Source: Thermoproteota archaeon
GTDB lineage: Archaea > Korarchaeota > JAOZGF01 > JAOZFZ01
Assembly: GCA_027492035.1 (NCBI GenBank)
Contig: JAOZFT010000004.1
Coordinates: forward strand, 62,001 to 126,000
Length of the DNA stretch: 64,000 nucleotides
Direction: 5' to 3'
In this document: positions 9,856 to 18,657 of the stretch, in pieces
Layout: each line of letters opens with the position of its first letter
Position numbering within the stretch: the stretch's first letter is position 1
Made by a program: the position numbers and the translations under genes
Notes under the pieces: generated by a model
What the model saw: the letters and a program-made list of their open reading frames with translations, nothing else
What the model was told of the DNA's origin: nothing
Database searches by the model: none

Positions 9856-10882
9856 GTTTTAGGAAATCGCCTTTATAGCCTAAAACCATATGCAAATACT
9901 TAGCGTCCTCTTTTAAGTCTTCAATTTCTTCTATGTCCCCTCTCACCTTCACCTTTTCACCTTTTTTAACATGTTCAGTAAACCTGCCTCTAAAACTTGT
10001 TAATTCCTTTATTTTCTCTAAGCCAGGGAGGTTACTAATTGGTTTGACGTTGCCGACCACGTATTTGCACGGTGTAAAAATGGAGTCCTTATCTTCCCAT
10101 ATTTCACAAGTTATGGTTCCTTTACCTATGAAACGAAACTTTAACTCTCCATATTTGTACCTGATTTCACTCCTTTTTTTCACAAGCCTGACAAAATAGT
10201 CTTTATCCTTTATTTTGCCGTGAAGAATTTTCTTGGCTTCAATTTTTCTTAGGTGCATATTTGAAACTGCTTTTTCACCCCATCTAAAGGACACTATCCT
10301 TTTAACTGTTTCCAAATTATAAGGCTTAATTTCTCCTTCATTCCTCATTTCCTTCAGTGCAGAGTAAACTTTTCTACTTTCCCTTTCACCATAAACAACT
10401 AAATCTATGTCTGAATCCTTTGTTTCTAAACCCACCAAAACAGAACCGGAGACCCCTATGGAGGAAAAGAAACCCCTTCTTTCATTAAGTTCCCCCACAA
10501 ATTCACAAATTAAAGTTTCCAGTTCACTTTTCCTCTTTTTTAAAGTAAGCTCCTTGATTTTTTCTACTGGGTTATAAATTTCCTTTATTTCACTCAAAGG
10601 AACACTTTGAATCAGTTTACTCATTACTGGGTCAAAATAAAGATATTTTGGGTATTTCTTCCTTAAAAGATTGAAGCTTTCATTTAGGTCGTAAACTCTC
10701 AAATATTTCCTCTTCCCTCTTCTCCTATTTCCTTTACTTGAAGGAACATAACATAAAAAAGCTGTTACCCTATTTGGTGGATGGACTCCTCCTTTAACAT
10801 GGAAAAGTAATCCTTCATTTGTTTCAAGATAAAACCCCTCATTTAATTCAGGGAATTCCATTTTTAGCCACATCCTTTTCAA
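9848..10882 (-). CDS. Predicted nucleotidyltransferase, paralogue 1
   Basis: 344 residues with the DNA-polymerase-beta-type nucleotidyltransferase motif GVSGS (about 143-147) followed by SDIDLVVYG (Asp158, Asp160). It shares an N-terminal domain with the next two genes: HPPNRVTAFLCYVPS near residue 34 and a KYPKY segment near 77. This fits an archaeal predicted-nucleotidyltransferase family (COG1665, from memory) of unknown substrate. The TTG at the upstream end and ATGs four and eight codons later are all possible starts. It converges on, and slightly overlaps, the coiled-coil protein gene. Confidence 0.7.
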   Translation of the reverse strand: MKRMWLKMEFPELNEGFYLETNEGLLFHVKGGVHPPNRVTAFLCYVPSSKGNRRRGKRKYLRVYDLNESFNLLRKKYPKYLYFDPVMSKLIQSVPLSEIKEIYNPVEKIKELTLKKRKSELETLICEFVGELNERRGFFSSIGVSGSVLVGLETKDSDIDLVVYGERESRKVYSALKEMRNEGEIKPYNLETVKRIVSFRWGEKAVSNMHLRKIEAKKILHGKIKDKDYFVRLVKKRSEIRYKYGELKFRFIGKGTITCEIWEDKDSIFTPCKYVVGNVKPISNLPGLEKIKELTSFRGRFTEHVKKGEKVKVRGDIEEIEDLKEDAKYLHMVLGYKGDFLKPI

Positions 10883-10924
10883 AGAAACCTGGATAGAAGG
10901 GTTTGAAAAGGTTTAAAGGATGCA

Positions 10925-11335
10925 TTAATGAAAAAAAAGTATACTATCAGCTAATTTAACCCCTTTCACTGTTTCAAGTTCTTTAAACAATTTCTTTATC
11001 TTCCTTCCTTCCCCTAAACAAATAATTGTTTCTAAACAGTCCTCTTCTAAATGAATATGAGTGGAACTCATGACAATGTCATGGAAAAGATGCTGTTTCT
11101 CAGTTATCTCTTCTTGGCAACCATGTTTCTCATGGTCATAAATCAAACTTATTACTCCAATATTAGCTTCTTCTTTTTCAAAAGTTTTATGTTTATTTAT
11201 TAGTAATCTTATAGCAGCTCTTATTGCTTCAGACCTATTAGCAAAACCTGTTTCATCAATGAAAGAGTCAAGCTCTTTCAAAAGACTGTTAGGCAAACTA
11301 ACACCGAACCTAACAATTTCTTTTTGAGGCATCAA
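10925..11335 (-). CDS. nikR: Nickel-responsive regulator NikR
   Basis: Ribbon-helix-helix DNA-binding domain at residues 7-50 (RFGVSLPNSLLKELDSFI...NRSEAIRAAIR) and a C-terminal ACT-like nickel domain. By alignment with E. coli NikR the nickel ligands are His82, His93, His95 and Cys100 (HLFHD and THIHLEEDC). The loop between the last His and the Cys has four residues rather than the five in E. coli. NikR represses nickel uptake or nickel-enzyme genes when nickel is sufficient. The nickel enzymes here are CdhA and CdhC, encoded about 14 kb away. It sits within the nucleotidyltransferase cluster. A second Met codon follows the first directly. Confidence 0.9.
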   Translation of the reverse strand: MMPQKEIVRFGVSLPNSLLKELDSFIDETGFANRSEAIRAAIRLLINKHKTFEKEEANIGVISLIYDHEKHGCQEEITEKQHLFHDIVMSSTHIHLEEDCLETIICLGEGRKIKKLFKELETVKGVKLADSILFFH

Positions 11336-11412
11336 AATTCTTCCTCACATTTTAAGGAACTCTTCCGTGGAGGTGTCTTATGAAAACATGCTATGTTTTT
11401 AAACTTAAAAAA

Positions 11413-12477
11413 CTATTCTTCAATTTCTTTTATATATTCATCTTCTCTGAAGGCGCTGGAACCGATTACTACCCTGAAATACTCTCCATTACCTTTAACT
11501 TGCATAACTTTTTCAAGTTCACCTTTAACTTCTATCCTGTCCCCCTTTCCTGCAATATCCATGAATAAACCTTCGTAAGAAACTACCTCTTTTATTTTTC
11601 CAGGTTGCAGATTTCCATTGAACAATGAAACCTCACTTATTTTGTAAATGGAGGGAAGGAAAACAGCTTCAGATGAATCTTCAACTGTAGCTTTCAGGAT
11701 TACTTGCTTAATTGGAAGGTAAAGTTTGTCACCGTATTTTTCCTTTATTTCTTCATCTTTCCTTACTGGATGGATAGAGAAATAAGTGTTTTGGTAGAAG
11801 CCGTAGTTCCACCTTCCCTTTCCAATGTGATAGAGTTCTTTGTAGCCCAAGGTTTGAAAAAGAGACATCCTTTTCTCAACCCATTCCTTCAACTTTTCTT
11901 TAGTTAAAGGTTTCAACTGAGCTTCTTTACATTCCAAAATTTCTTTAAGGACTTCCTTAACCCTAAAAGAGTTTCTAGAGCCGTAAACAATTAAATCTAT
12001 ATCTGAAAATTTTGGGTTATGGATTCCAAGCAATATCGAACCTGTTACTCCGAAATTATTTATTTCTACACCGCTTAAATCAGAAATTTCTTTAACAAGG
12101 CTTACTGTTTTCCTTTCCAGTGTATCGATTTTTCTTCGGTTTAAAAGTTTTTTAAGTTTTTCTTCAGGCTTATAATATTTTTTAATCCTTTCCTTTGGTA
12201 CAAAAGAGAAAAACATGTTTCTAACTGGACATTTCGAAACATAAAGGGGGTAGTTGTTTTTTAGGAAATCAATGGTTTTCTTAACTTCAACTGCATGGTA
12301 GTGGGTAAGTTTTCTTTTATAACTTACTCCCTTCCCCCTCCATTCCCCATCTTTGGCTGGTGTGTACTTTAGATAGGCAGTGTACTTGTTTTTTGGATGT
12401 AAATAACCTGTTACACAGAAAAACATGTCCTCCCTTGTTTTTATGAAGTCACGGTCTTTAGGTTTTCTTATTTTCAT
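11413..12477 (-). CDS. Predicted nucleotidyltransferase, paralogue 2
   Basis: 354 residues, same architecture as its neighbours: N-terminal domain with HPKNKYTAYLKYTP, the segment ERIKKYYKPEEKLKKLL near residue 96, then GVTGS (143-147) and SDIDLIVYGS (Asp159, Asp161). The C-terminal 100 residues differ in detail from the paralogues but keep the pattern of an OB-like strand region with KGDRIEVKGELE. Its start overlaps the stop of paralogue 3 by four bases, so the two are co-translated. Substrate unknown. Confidence 0.7.
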   Translation of the reverse strand: MKIRKPKDRDFIKTREDMFFCVTGYLHPKNKYTAYLKYTPAKDGEWRGKGVSYKRKLTHYHAVEVKKTIDFLKNNYPLYVSKCPVRNMFFSFVPKERIKKYYKPEEKLKKLLNRRKIDTLERKTVSLVKEISDLSGVEINNFGVTGSILLGIHNPKFSDIDLIVYGSRNSFRVKEVLKEILECKEAQLKPLTKEKLKEWVEKRMSLFQTLGYKELYHIGKGRWNYGFYQNTYFSIHPVRKDEEIKEKYGDKLYLPIKQVILKATVEDSSEAVFLPSIYKISEVSLFNGNLQPGKIKEVVSYEGLFMDIAGKGDRIEVKGELEKVMQVKGNGEYFRVVIGSSAFREDEYIKEIEE

Positions 12478-13502
12478 TTCTTCACCGTTTTAACAAATTC
12501 CTCTTTCAAACCTGAACCTATAATTACCCTATACCTACCTGAGCTTGACTTTTCAAGCATTCCTTTAACTATAACCACTTCACCTCTTTTCAAGTAGCTC
12601 CTATACAAGCCGATCATAGAGACTATTTCTTCCACTGTAACATTAGGAGTTCTCCCCTCTAAAAAACATTTTTTTACCTTGTAAATTACTGGCCTGAACA
12701 TCGACTCCGCAGTGTCAGCAACTTCACAAGTTACTGTTACAGGATGTAAAGGTTTCCATTCCTCTTCATTTCTTATTTCATTTATTAGCCTTGTAGCGTT
12801 TAAAACAAACCTTTTTCCATTGTAGAATCCGGTATTCATTCTCCTTTCCTCCACTTCATTCTTTCTTGAAATTTCCAAAACTTCTCTTTTCTCTAGCACC
12901 TGTAAAGTTTTAATTACTTTTTCATAGTTTCTGGAGCCGTAAACAGCTACATCTATATCACTTTGCTCACTATGCATGCCTAAACTTATTGAGCCATGGA
13001 TGCCGAAAAAATCAATTTTCACTTTTGAGTAAAACGAGAGGAGATGAATCAAATTTAATGCTTTTTTTTCCAGTTCATCCTTCATTCTCTTACTTAAAAG
13101 TTTTTTTAAGCATTCATTTGGGCGGTATACCTCCTTTATTTTGTCACGTAAGGGAGCAATCAACCATTTCTTCAGGTTCAAGTCATAAAAAACGTAACCT
13201 GGGAAATGACTCTTCAAGGACTTTATTATTTGCGAGTAATTTTCTGGAGAGTAAAGTAAAGCTGGCCTAACCATTTCTACACTTTTAAAAAACCATTTTT
13301 GACTAAGCCATTTAAGTTTGAAGTTGTAAGCCAGTTTTGAAGGGATGTATTTGAGGAAGCTTATTACCCTGTTCCAGGGATGTTTATAGCCGAAAGTGTA
13401 AAATATAAAATTGTCCTTTGAAACTATGACATCACCATCCCTGAAAATTCCATTTCCCGGCGTGTAAGGTTTTCTATTTTTCATTCCCTCCCCTTCTTTC
13501 AT
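12474..13502 (-). CDS. Predicted nucleotidyltransferase, paralogue 3
   Basis: 342 residues; GIHGS (167-171) and SDIDVAVYGS (Asp182, Asp184) form the nucleotidyltransferase motif, preceded by the shared HPWNRVISFLKYIPS domain. The N-terminus is about 15 residues longer than the paralogues; an alternative ATG lies at codon seven, preceded by GGGGAGG but with almost no spacing. It follows the ATP-grasp gene by 15 bases. The three paralogues are strongly diverged, so the triplication is not recent. Confidence 0.7.
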   Translation of the reverse strand: MKEGEGMKNRKPYTPGNGIFRDGDVIVSKDNFIFYTFGYKHPWNRVISFLKYIPSKLAYNFKLKWLSQKWFFKSVEMVRPALLYSPENYSQIIKSLKSHFPGYVFYDLNLKKWLIAPLRDKIKEVYRPNECLKKLLSKRMKDELEKKALNLIHLLSFYSKVKIDFFGIHGSISLGMHSEQSDIDVAVYGSRNYEKVIKTLQVLEKREVLEISRKNEVEERRMNTGFYNGKRFVLNATRLINEIRNEEEWKPLHPVTVTCEVADTAESMFRPVIYKVKKCFLEGRTPNVTVEEIVSMIGLYRSYLKRGEVVIVKGMLEKSSSGRYRVIIGSGLKEEFVKTVKK

Positions 13503-13517
13503 GCTTCCCTTTCTCTG

Positions 13518-14672
13518 TTAAATGGCTTCAGTGATTCTTTTAGCTTTCCTCTTTAAATTTTGAAACACTTTTAAATAGTTTTTATGAGTGTCTACAACGC
13601 TGCAAACAGGCTCTCCTTTTTTAACCTCTGTATTCGGGGGAGAAAGATCTTTCACAAAACTGTAAAGTTTAAGGTTTGGCACCTTCCCTTTCCTGGGCGA
13701 AAAAACAACTCCTCTCCCGCTGAATTTTTTAGCTTTAAATTTTTTCTTCGGTAATTCTCCGTTACAGGCTTGCAAATGTAACTGAGTTAAGTTTATTTCG
13801 TATGCCCTTTCAATACACCCTATGCTTCCTTGAAACCTGGGGTTGACTTCAACAAGGTAAGGGATTCCTTTCTTTAGAATAAAATCTATTCCGTTTGATC
13901 CGACGAGGCTGAATTCATTCGTTAAAGCATCAACAATTACCTCAATTTGTTTTTTGGTTTCAGGTTTAACTTTGTACGGTGAAATATTGCCGCAGAAAGT
14001 GAAATCCCCAGGCGAATTTAACCATTTCTCCCCTATTAATTGCCTGTTTATTGAAACTAGAAAGGCTTCTTCTCGGTTTGAAAGAAAGGATGCGCTTGCA
14101 TCCACCCCTTCCACATACTTCTGCACTAGAACTTCCCCCTTAACAGCAGGGATGTCGTCTTCTGTTAAAATAAGTTTTTTCCCTTTACCGCCACTTCCGA
14201 ATGGGGCCTTTAAAACTAAGGGGGGTTTCATTTCGTTTAAGATATTTAAAACTTCATCGTAGCCTTTAACAATTTCTGTTTCTGGGAAGTTAATCCCTCT
14301 CTCCTCCAGAAAACTGAAAAATTTTCTCCAATTCCTCACATTCCTCACCGAATCAGCACCGTTTCCCTTCAAAGGGAAAATTTTACTTATTTCCTTCCAG
14401 AAAAAGGGGAAATCGTCGAAACCAGAGGTTACCAGACAAAAATCAATCTCTTCAGTTTCCTTCAGTTTCCTCAGTTCCTGTAGACATCTCTTGATTCCAG
14501 TTTTAATGTCCTCAAGCTGAAACCAAGGGATTTTAATTGTTTTAACCGTCTTATCAACTACATCTAAATCTTTCCAATAGGTTACACAGTATATTTCATG
14601 GTTTAAATTTTTCAGCGATTCTACAACCCCCCTTACGTTATAGCCAACTACCAATACTTTCAAAGGAACCAC
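13518..14672 (-). CDS. ATP-grasp ligase (COG2232-like)
   Basis: 384 residues. It starts with a Rossmann-like N-domain (KVLVVGYNVRGVVESL). The ATP-grasp core has a Gly-rich loop (LKAPFGSGGKGKKL, about 157-170), the hinge VLVQKYVEG, and the metal-binding end YLVEVNPRFQGS. The pattern matches archaeal predicted carboligases of the COG2232 type (from memory), which join a carboxylate to an amine or thiol using ATP. Product unknown. It is the first gene of the leftward group with the nucleotidyltransferases and NikR, so a modified-cofactor or nucleotide-linked product is possible but not shown. Confidence 0.75.
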   Translation of the reverse strand: MVPLKVLVVGYNVRGVVESLKNLNHEIYCVTYWKDLDVVDKTVKTIKIPWFQLEDIKTGIKRCLQELRKLKETEEIDFCLVTSGFDDFPFFWKEISKIFPLKGNGADSVRNVRNWRKFFSFLEERGINFPETEIVKGYDEVLNILNEMKPPLVLKAPFGSGGKGKKLILTEDDIPAVKGEVLVQKYVEGVDASASFLSNREEAFLVSINRQLIGEKWLNSPGDFTFCGNISPYKVKPETKKQIEVIVDALTNEFSLVGSNGIDFILKKGIPYLVEVNPRFQGSIGCIERAYEINLTQLHLQACNGELPKKKFKAKKFSGRGVVFSPRKGKVPNLKLYSFVKDLSPPNTEVKKGEPVCSVVDTHKNYLKVFQNLKRKAKRITEAI

Positions 14673-14802
14673 TTCTTTGTAAAATTTATTTTGTTTTACC
14701 TATTTAAAGGGGGAAATTAGAAACGAAACAAGAGAAAATTTGAGAACAGGCACTTCGCATAACAGAAACTTTTTTATTTTCCCTTTTCAAAGTTTTAAAA
14801 GA

Positions 14803-14828
14803 AGTATAAAAGTTTAAAAATAAACTTT
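14803..14828 (+). promoter_or_regulatory. 26-base element shared with the smc upstream region
   Basis: Matches 3941-3966 (opposite strand) at 25 of 26 bases. Its inner part, AAAGTTTAAAAATAA (14809-14823), recurs exactly at 27379-27393 upstream of cdhA. It lies about 85 bases before the TATA-containing inverted repeat of the ferredoxin/AOR promoter. A regulator-binding role is inferred. Confidence 0.4.
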
Positions 14829-14893
14829 AACTATTTCGCCTTCCTTTCTTCTTCTTGCAAAAGGAGAATAAATTTTAAAGTAGAGGAAAAAAG

Positions 14894-14914
14894 TTTATAT
14901 AAATCATTTATAAA
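14894..14914 (+). promoter_or_regulatory. TATA box within an inverted repeat, ferredoxin/AOR/MttB operon
   Basis: TTTATA-N9-TATAAA inverted repeat that contains a TTTATATAA TATA box about 50 bases before the ATG. The same element, 19 of 21 bases identical, precedes cdhA at 27468-27488. This is the likely operon promoter, possibly with an overlapping operator. Confidence 0.6.
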
Positions 14915-14945
14915 TTCTTGGAAGGATTGGTCCTGGTGCTGTAAA

Positions 14946-15380
14946 ATGCCTATTAAAATCAGGGTAGATCATCCAGATAGATGTATGGGCTGCTATAACT
15001 GTGTTTTTGCCTGCAGCCGAGAACTGTACGGAGTGATTTCTAAAAGATTTTCTGCAATTCAGGTGCACGATTCAAAAACTTCAAATACGTTTCTCATAAG
15101 GGTTTGTGTCGGCTGCACCGACCCTGACTGCGCCAACGCCTGCCCCTACGAAGCATTGAAACCTCGGCCGGAAGGAGGAGTTGAACTTGTCAACCCTGAC
15201 AAATGTAAAAAATGTGAAGATAGACCCTGCATACCAGCATGTCCAGTGAATGCTTTACCATGGGACCCTATCAATAAGAAACCCATAATTTGCACAGAGT
15301 GCGGTGAATGTGCCAAATACTGTCCACATGAAGTTATTTTTTACGGAGAAGTGATTGAAGCTACACCGTCTCCGATTTAA
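14946..15380 (+). CDS. Four-cluster ferredoxin-type iron-sulfur protein (AOR partner)
   Basis: 144 residues almost filled by cysteine motifs: CMGCYNCVFACS, CVGCTDPDCANACP, CKKCEDRPCIPACP and CTECGECAKYCP, enough for four [4Fe-4S] clusters. Such HycB-like proteins pass electrons to or from a catalytic subunit. The gene ends 16 bases before an aldehyde ferredoxin oxidoreductase, so it is most likely its electron-transfer subunit. It is the first gene of the operon, behind a clear TATA box. Confidence 0.88.
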   Translation: MPIKIRVDHPDRCMGCYNCVFACSRELYGVISKRFSAIQVHDSKTSNTFLIRVCVGCTDPDCANACPYEALKPRPEGGVELVNPDKCKKCEDRPCIPACPVNALPWDPINKKPIICTECGECAKYCPHEVIFYGEVIEATPSPI

Positions 15381-15396
15381 AAGGAAGGGAGAAAAA

Positions 15397-17148
15397 GTGG
15401 AGAAAGTACTTTTTATAGATCTAACTGAAAGGAAAGTTTGGAGTGAAGAGAAGGGGGAATTGTTTAAAAAATTCCTAGGAGGATCAGGAGTTGCAATAAA
15501 TTTGCTTCATGAACTTTGCCCTGAAAAAGAGGATCCTTTCTCACCTGAGAACCCGATAATTTTCGCTGTAGGGCCCCTGTTAGGGGTTTACCCATCTTGC
15601 ACAAAAACAATAGCAATGTTTAAATCTCCTTTAACAGGGAATTTAGGTGAATCACACGCAGGAGGCAGGTTCGGTACAGCTTTAAGATGTGCTGGCTACG
15701 GCGCAGTAGTTATAAAGGGAGTTTCAGCAGAACCTGTTTACTTAGATATTTACGACAATGACAAGGTGTTGTTTAAAAGAGCCGCTTCCTTCCTTGGGCT
15801 TCCACCCAGAAGAATAATAGATTATCTGAAAAGAGAGGATGTGCTGGGTTTAGAGAGTGTAATTGCAACAGGGTTAGCAAGTGAAAAATTTGTCGCGTTC
15901 GCAGGGGTAATAGTTGATAAACACTTCTATTTTGGAAGATTAGGTTTAGGTACAATTTTTGGAGCAAAGAATTTGAAAGCCATAAGAATAACTTCTGACG
16001 GTAAGATTCCGATAAAAAACGTAGATGAATACAAGATTTTGTATGATGAAATTTATGAGAAGATAGTTAAAACGGATGCTATGGCTAAATACCATAACTT
16101 AGGAACTCCTCAAAATGTTCATTCTTTAAATGAAATAAGAGGCCTTCCAACAAGAAACTTTCTTTCAGGATATTTTGAAGAAGCTGAAACCATTTCAGGA
16201 GAATATTTTGCAGATAACATTTTGTTACGTAAAATGCCATGCTCCCACTGCCCAATAGGATGCAAACATGTGGCACTGGTTAAGGAACAATTTGCTGCAC
16301 AACATGAGCTAGAAGTTCTTGAACTTCCATACGACTATGAACCAATTTATTCACTTGGTTCAAACCTTGGAGTAAGTGACACAGTAGGGGTGCTTAAGCT
16401 TATTTCAACCTGTGACCTTTATGGCTTGGACGCCATGATAACAGGCAACTTACTTGCGTGGGTTACTGAAGCATTCATGAGAAATTTAGTGACTGAAAAA
16501 GAAACCTTGGGACTGAAACCTAAATGGGGTTATTACGAAACCTACATAAAAATGATTGAAAACATAGTTAAAATGCCTAACTCTTTCTATGCGAGTCTTG
16601 CAATGGGTAAAGTGCCTGTGAAGGAGGGAGAAAGTTTCTACATGACAATTGGCGGTAACGGAGTAGCAGGTTACCACACAGGCCTAGCCCAAGTTTTAGG
16701 TACAGCCATTGGCGCTAGACACTCCCACGTAAGCAACGCAGGATACTCTTTAGACCAAAAGTACTTAGGAAAAGAATTACCACCCGAAGAAATAGTTGAT
16801 ACATTAATAACTGAAGAACAGAAGAGATGCATACTTGAATCATGTGGAGTGTGTCTATTCGCGAGAAGAGTTTATGATTTAGAACTTATTTCGAAAGCTT
16901 TAAATCCTTTAGGCTGGAATTACTCAGCAGATGAACTCAGAGAAATCGGTAAAGAGATTTATAGGCTGAAGTTTAAGTTTAAGTTCAGGGAAGGGTTCCA
17001 ATTTGAAACTTTGCACATCCCAGAAAGGTTCTTTGAAACCCCCTCAGCTAATGGCTTAATAAGTAAAAAGAAATTCTTTAAAGCATTAAATTACGCAGCG
17101 AAAAGGATAAAGGAACTAGCTGAAATTCCAGTGGTTGAAAAGAAATGA
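15397..17148 (+). CDS. Aldehyde ferredoxin oxidoreductase family (tungsten/molybdopterin)
   Basis: Interconverts aldehydes and carboxylic acids with ferredoxin-type electrons. 583 residues from the GTG start, which I prefer over an upstream TTG because it follows GGAAGGGAG and gives a normal AOR beginning (EKVLFIDLTERKVW). The cluster-binding cysteines are visible as CSHCPIGC, and CGVC near the C-terminal third supplies the last ligand. Glycine-rich pterin-binding segments (GGRFGTALRCAGYGAVVIKG) lie near residue 85. The four-cluster protein upstream is its likely partner, and a MoaB at 46.5 kb fits pterin-cofactor synthesis. Substrate unknown; acetaldehyde/acetate is plausible beside CODH/ACS. 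Confidence 0.9.
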   Translation: MEKVLFIDLTERKVWSEEKGELFKKFLGGSGVAINLLHELCPEKEDPFSPENPIIFAVGPLLGVYPSCTKTIAMFKSPLTGNLGESHAGGRFGTALRCAGYGAVVIKGVSAEPVYLDIYDNDKVLFKRAASFLGLPPRRIIDYLKREDVLGLESVIATGLASEKFVAFAGVIVDKHFYFGRLGLGTIFGAKNLKAIRITSDGKIPIKNVDEYKILYDEIYEKIVKTDAMAKYHNLGTPQNVHSLNEIRGLPTRNFLSGYFEEAETISGEYFADNILLRKMPCSHCPIGCKHVALVKEQFAAQHELEVLELPYDYEPIYSLGSNLGVSDTVGVLKLISTCDLYGLDAMITGNLLAWVTEAFMRNLVTEKETLGLKPKWGYYETYIKMIENIVKMPNSFYASLAMGKVPVKEGESFYMTIGGNGVAGYHTGLAQVLGTAIGARHSHVSNAGYSLDQKYLGKELPPEEIVDTLITEEQKRCILESCGVCLFARRVYDLELISKALNPLGWNYSADELREIGKEIYRLKFKFKFREGFQFETLHIPERFFETPSANGLISKKKFFKALNYAAKRIKELAEIPVVEKK

Positions 17149-17942
17149 AAATTTGTATTTCCGGGAAAGGGGGTACAGGAAAAACAACTCTTGCAGGGAC
17201 TCTTTCACGCTTGTTCGGGAGGGATGGTTATAAAGTTTTAGCAATAGACGCTGACCCAAACACTACACTAGCTTCAGCACTGGGCATACCGCCTGAAACA
17301 GCTGAAAAAATAATACCTATTTCCGAAAATAAGGAATTAATCAAGGAAAGAACAGGCACCCAACCAGGAAGTTCATGGGGTGTTTTCTTCAACCTTGTAC
17401 CTGATGTAAGAGATATAAAGGATAAGTTCAGTATTCAAGCACCCGACTCAGTATCTTTACTAGTGACTGGAACAATTGAATTCGGTGGAGGAGGCTGCTT
17501 CTGCCCAGCAGCTGCTTTACTGAAAACCCTCCTTAGTTATCTTATAGTGAGGGAGAAGGATGTGGTAATTGTTGACATGGAAGCAGGGCTAGAGCACTTG
17601 GGACGGGGAGTAACAAAAGAATTTGATGTCCTTTTAATCGTAGTAGAACCCAGCCTCAAATCCTTAGAAACAGCCGAGAAGATAAGAAAATTAGCTGAAG
17701 ATTTATCAATAAAGGAAGTATTTGTTGTCCCTAATAAGGTCTCCACTAAAGAACAATCAAGAAGAATCAAGGAGTATCTTTCTAACAAGGGATTTGAAGA
17801 AATAGGGGAAATACCTTATGACACAAACGTGATTGAAGCAGACATGGTTGGTAAAGCTTTACTTGATTACAACCCAAACTCTAAAGCAGTGAAAGCAATA
17901 AAGAAAATTTACCAAGGACTTGTTAAACTAAATCAACATTAA
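17145..17942 (+). CDS. cooC: CODH maturation ATPase CooC
   Basis: P-loop ATPase of the MinD/ArsA type with deviant Walker A GKGGTGKTT at residues 7-15, signature DADPNT, and the nickel-binding Cys-x-Cys in GGCFCPAAALL (about residue 118) seen in CooC proteins. It loads nickel into the C-cluster of carbon monoxide dehydrogenase. The start overlaps the AOR stop by four bases. Its presence in the MttB/AOR operon rather than beside cdhA links that operon to the CODH/ACS complex. Confidence 0.9.
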   Translation: MKICISGKGGTGKTTLAGTLSRLFGRDGYKVLAIDADPNTTLASALGIPPETAEKIIPISENKELIKERTGTQPGSSWGVFFNLVPDVRDIKDKFSIQAPDSVSLLVTGTIEFGGGGCFCPAAALLKTLLSYLIVREKDVVIVDMEAGLEHLGRGVTKEFDVLLIVVEPSLKSLETAEKIRKLAEDLSIKEVFVVPNKVSTKEQSRRIKEYLSNKGFEEIGEIPYDTNVIEADMVGKALLDYNPNSKAVKAIKKIYQGLVKLNQH

Positions 17943-17979
17943 AAATCCCTAATCCATAAAAAATTGGAGGAGGGGCTTA

Positions 17980-18657
17980 GTGCCACCTGACTTGCTGACA
18001 GAAATAAAGGAAGCATTAATTTTTGGGAAATACGATACAGTAGAGAAAAAGGTAAATGAAGCATTGAAAAAGAAAGTTCCACCAATGAAAATCCTAAATG
18101 AAGCCTTAATTGAAGGAATGAAAGAAGTCGGGAGGAAATGGATTGATGGCGAAGTTTTTCTAGCCGACGTAATGATGTCAGCTGAAGCAATGAGGAAGGG
18201 AATGAATTTAATTGAGCCATTAATTTCTAAACCAGGAAAGGAAAGGAAGATTAAGGGCAAAGTGTTAATTGCAACCATTTATACCGACATCCATGACATA
18301 GGGAAGAAAATAGTTGCAGCTTTACTGCAAGCTGAGGGGTACGAAGTAATTGATTTAGGAGTTGATGTCCCACCTTCAAAAATAATTGAGGAGGCTTTAA
18401 AGAACAAAGTGGATTTAATTGGTGTTTCATGCCTCTTAACAACCTCTATTCTCTACATAAAAGACTTAATTGACTTCCTTTCCACAAGGAAGCTGAGGAA
18501 TAAATTTATTGTTGCAGTTGGAGGAGCTGCTTTAACAAAAGATAAATCTGAGGAGATAGGGGCTGATCTCTACGCCGAAACAGCGGAGGAAGCAATTAAA
18601 GAAATAAATGAAAAAATTAAAGAGTTTAAAGCAAGAGGTAAGGAGGGAAATGATTGA
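17980..18657 (+). CDS. Corrinoid methyl-carrier protein (MttC/MtbC-like)
   Basis: 225 residues: an N-terminal four-helix cap domain (about 1-90) and a C-terminal Rossmann B12-binding domain with DIHDIGKK, whose His is the lower axial ligand of the cobalt, followed by LGVDVPP and a GGAAL loop. It carries methyl groups on cobalt between a substrate-specific methyltransferase and an acceptor. GTG start follows GGAGGAGGGG. It overlaps the MttB homologue, its expected methyl donor enzyme. Confidence 0.92.
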   Translation: MPPDLLTEIKEALIFGKYDTVEKKVNEALKKKVPPMKILNEALIEGMKEVGRKWIDGEVFLADVMMSAEAMRKGMNLIEPLISKPGKERKIKGKVLIATIYTDIHDIGKKIVAALLQAEGYEVIDLGVDVPPSKIIEEALKNKVDLIGVSCLLTTSILYIKDLIDFLSTRKLRNKFIVAVGGAALTKDKSEEIGADLYAETAEEAIKEINEKIKEFKARGKEGND

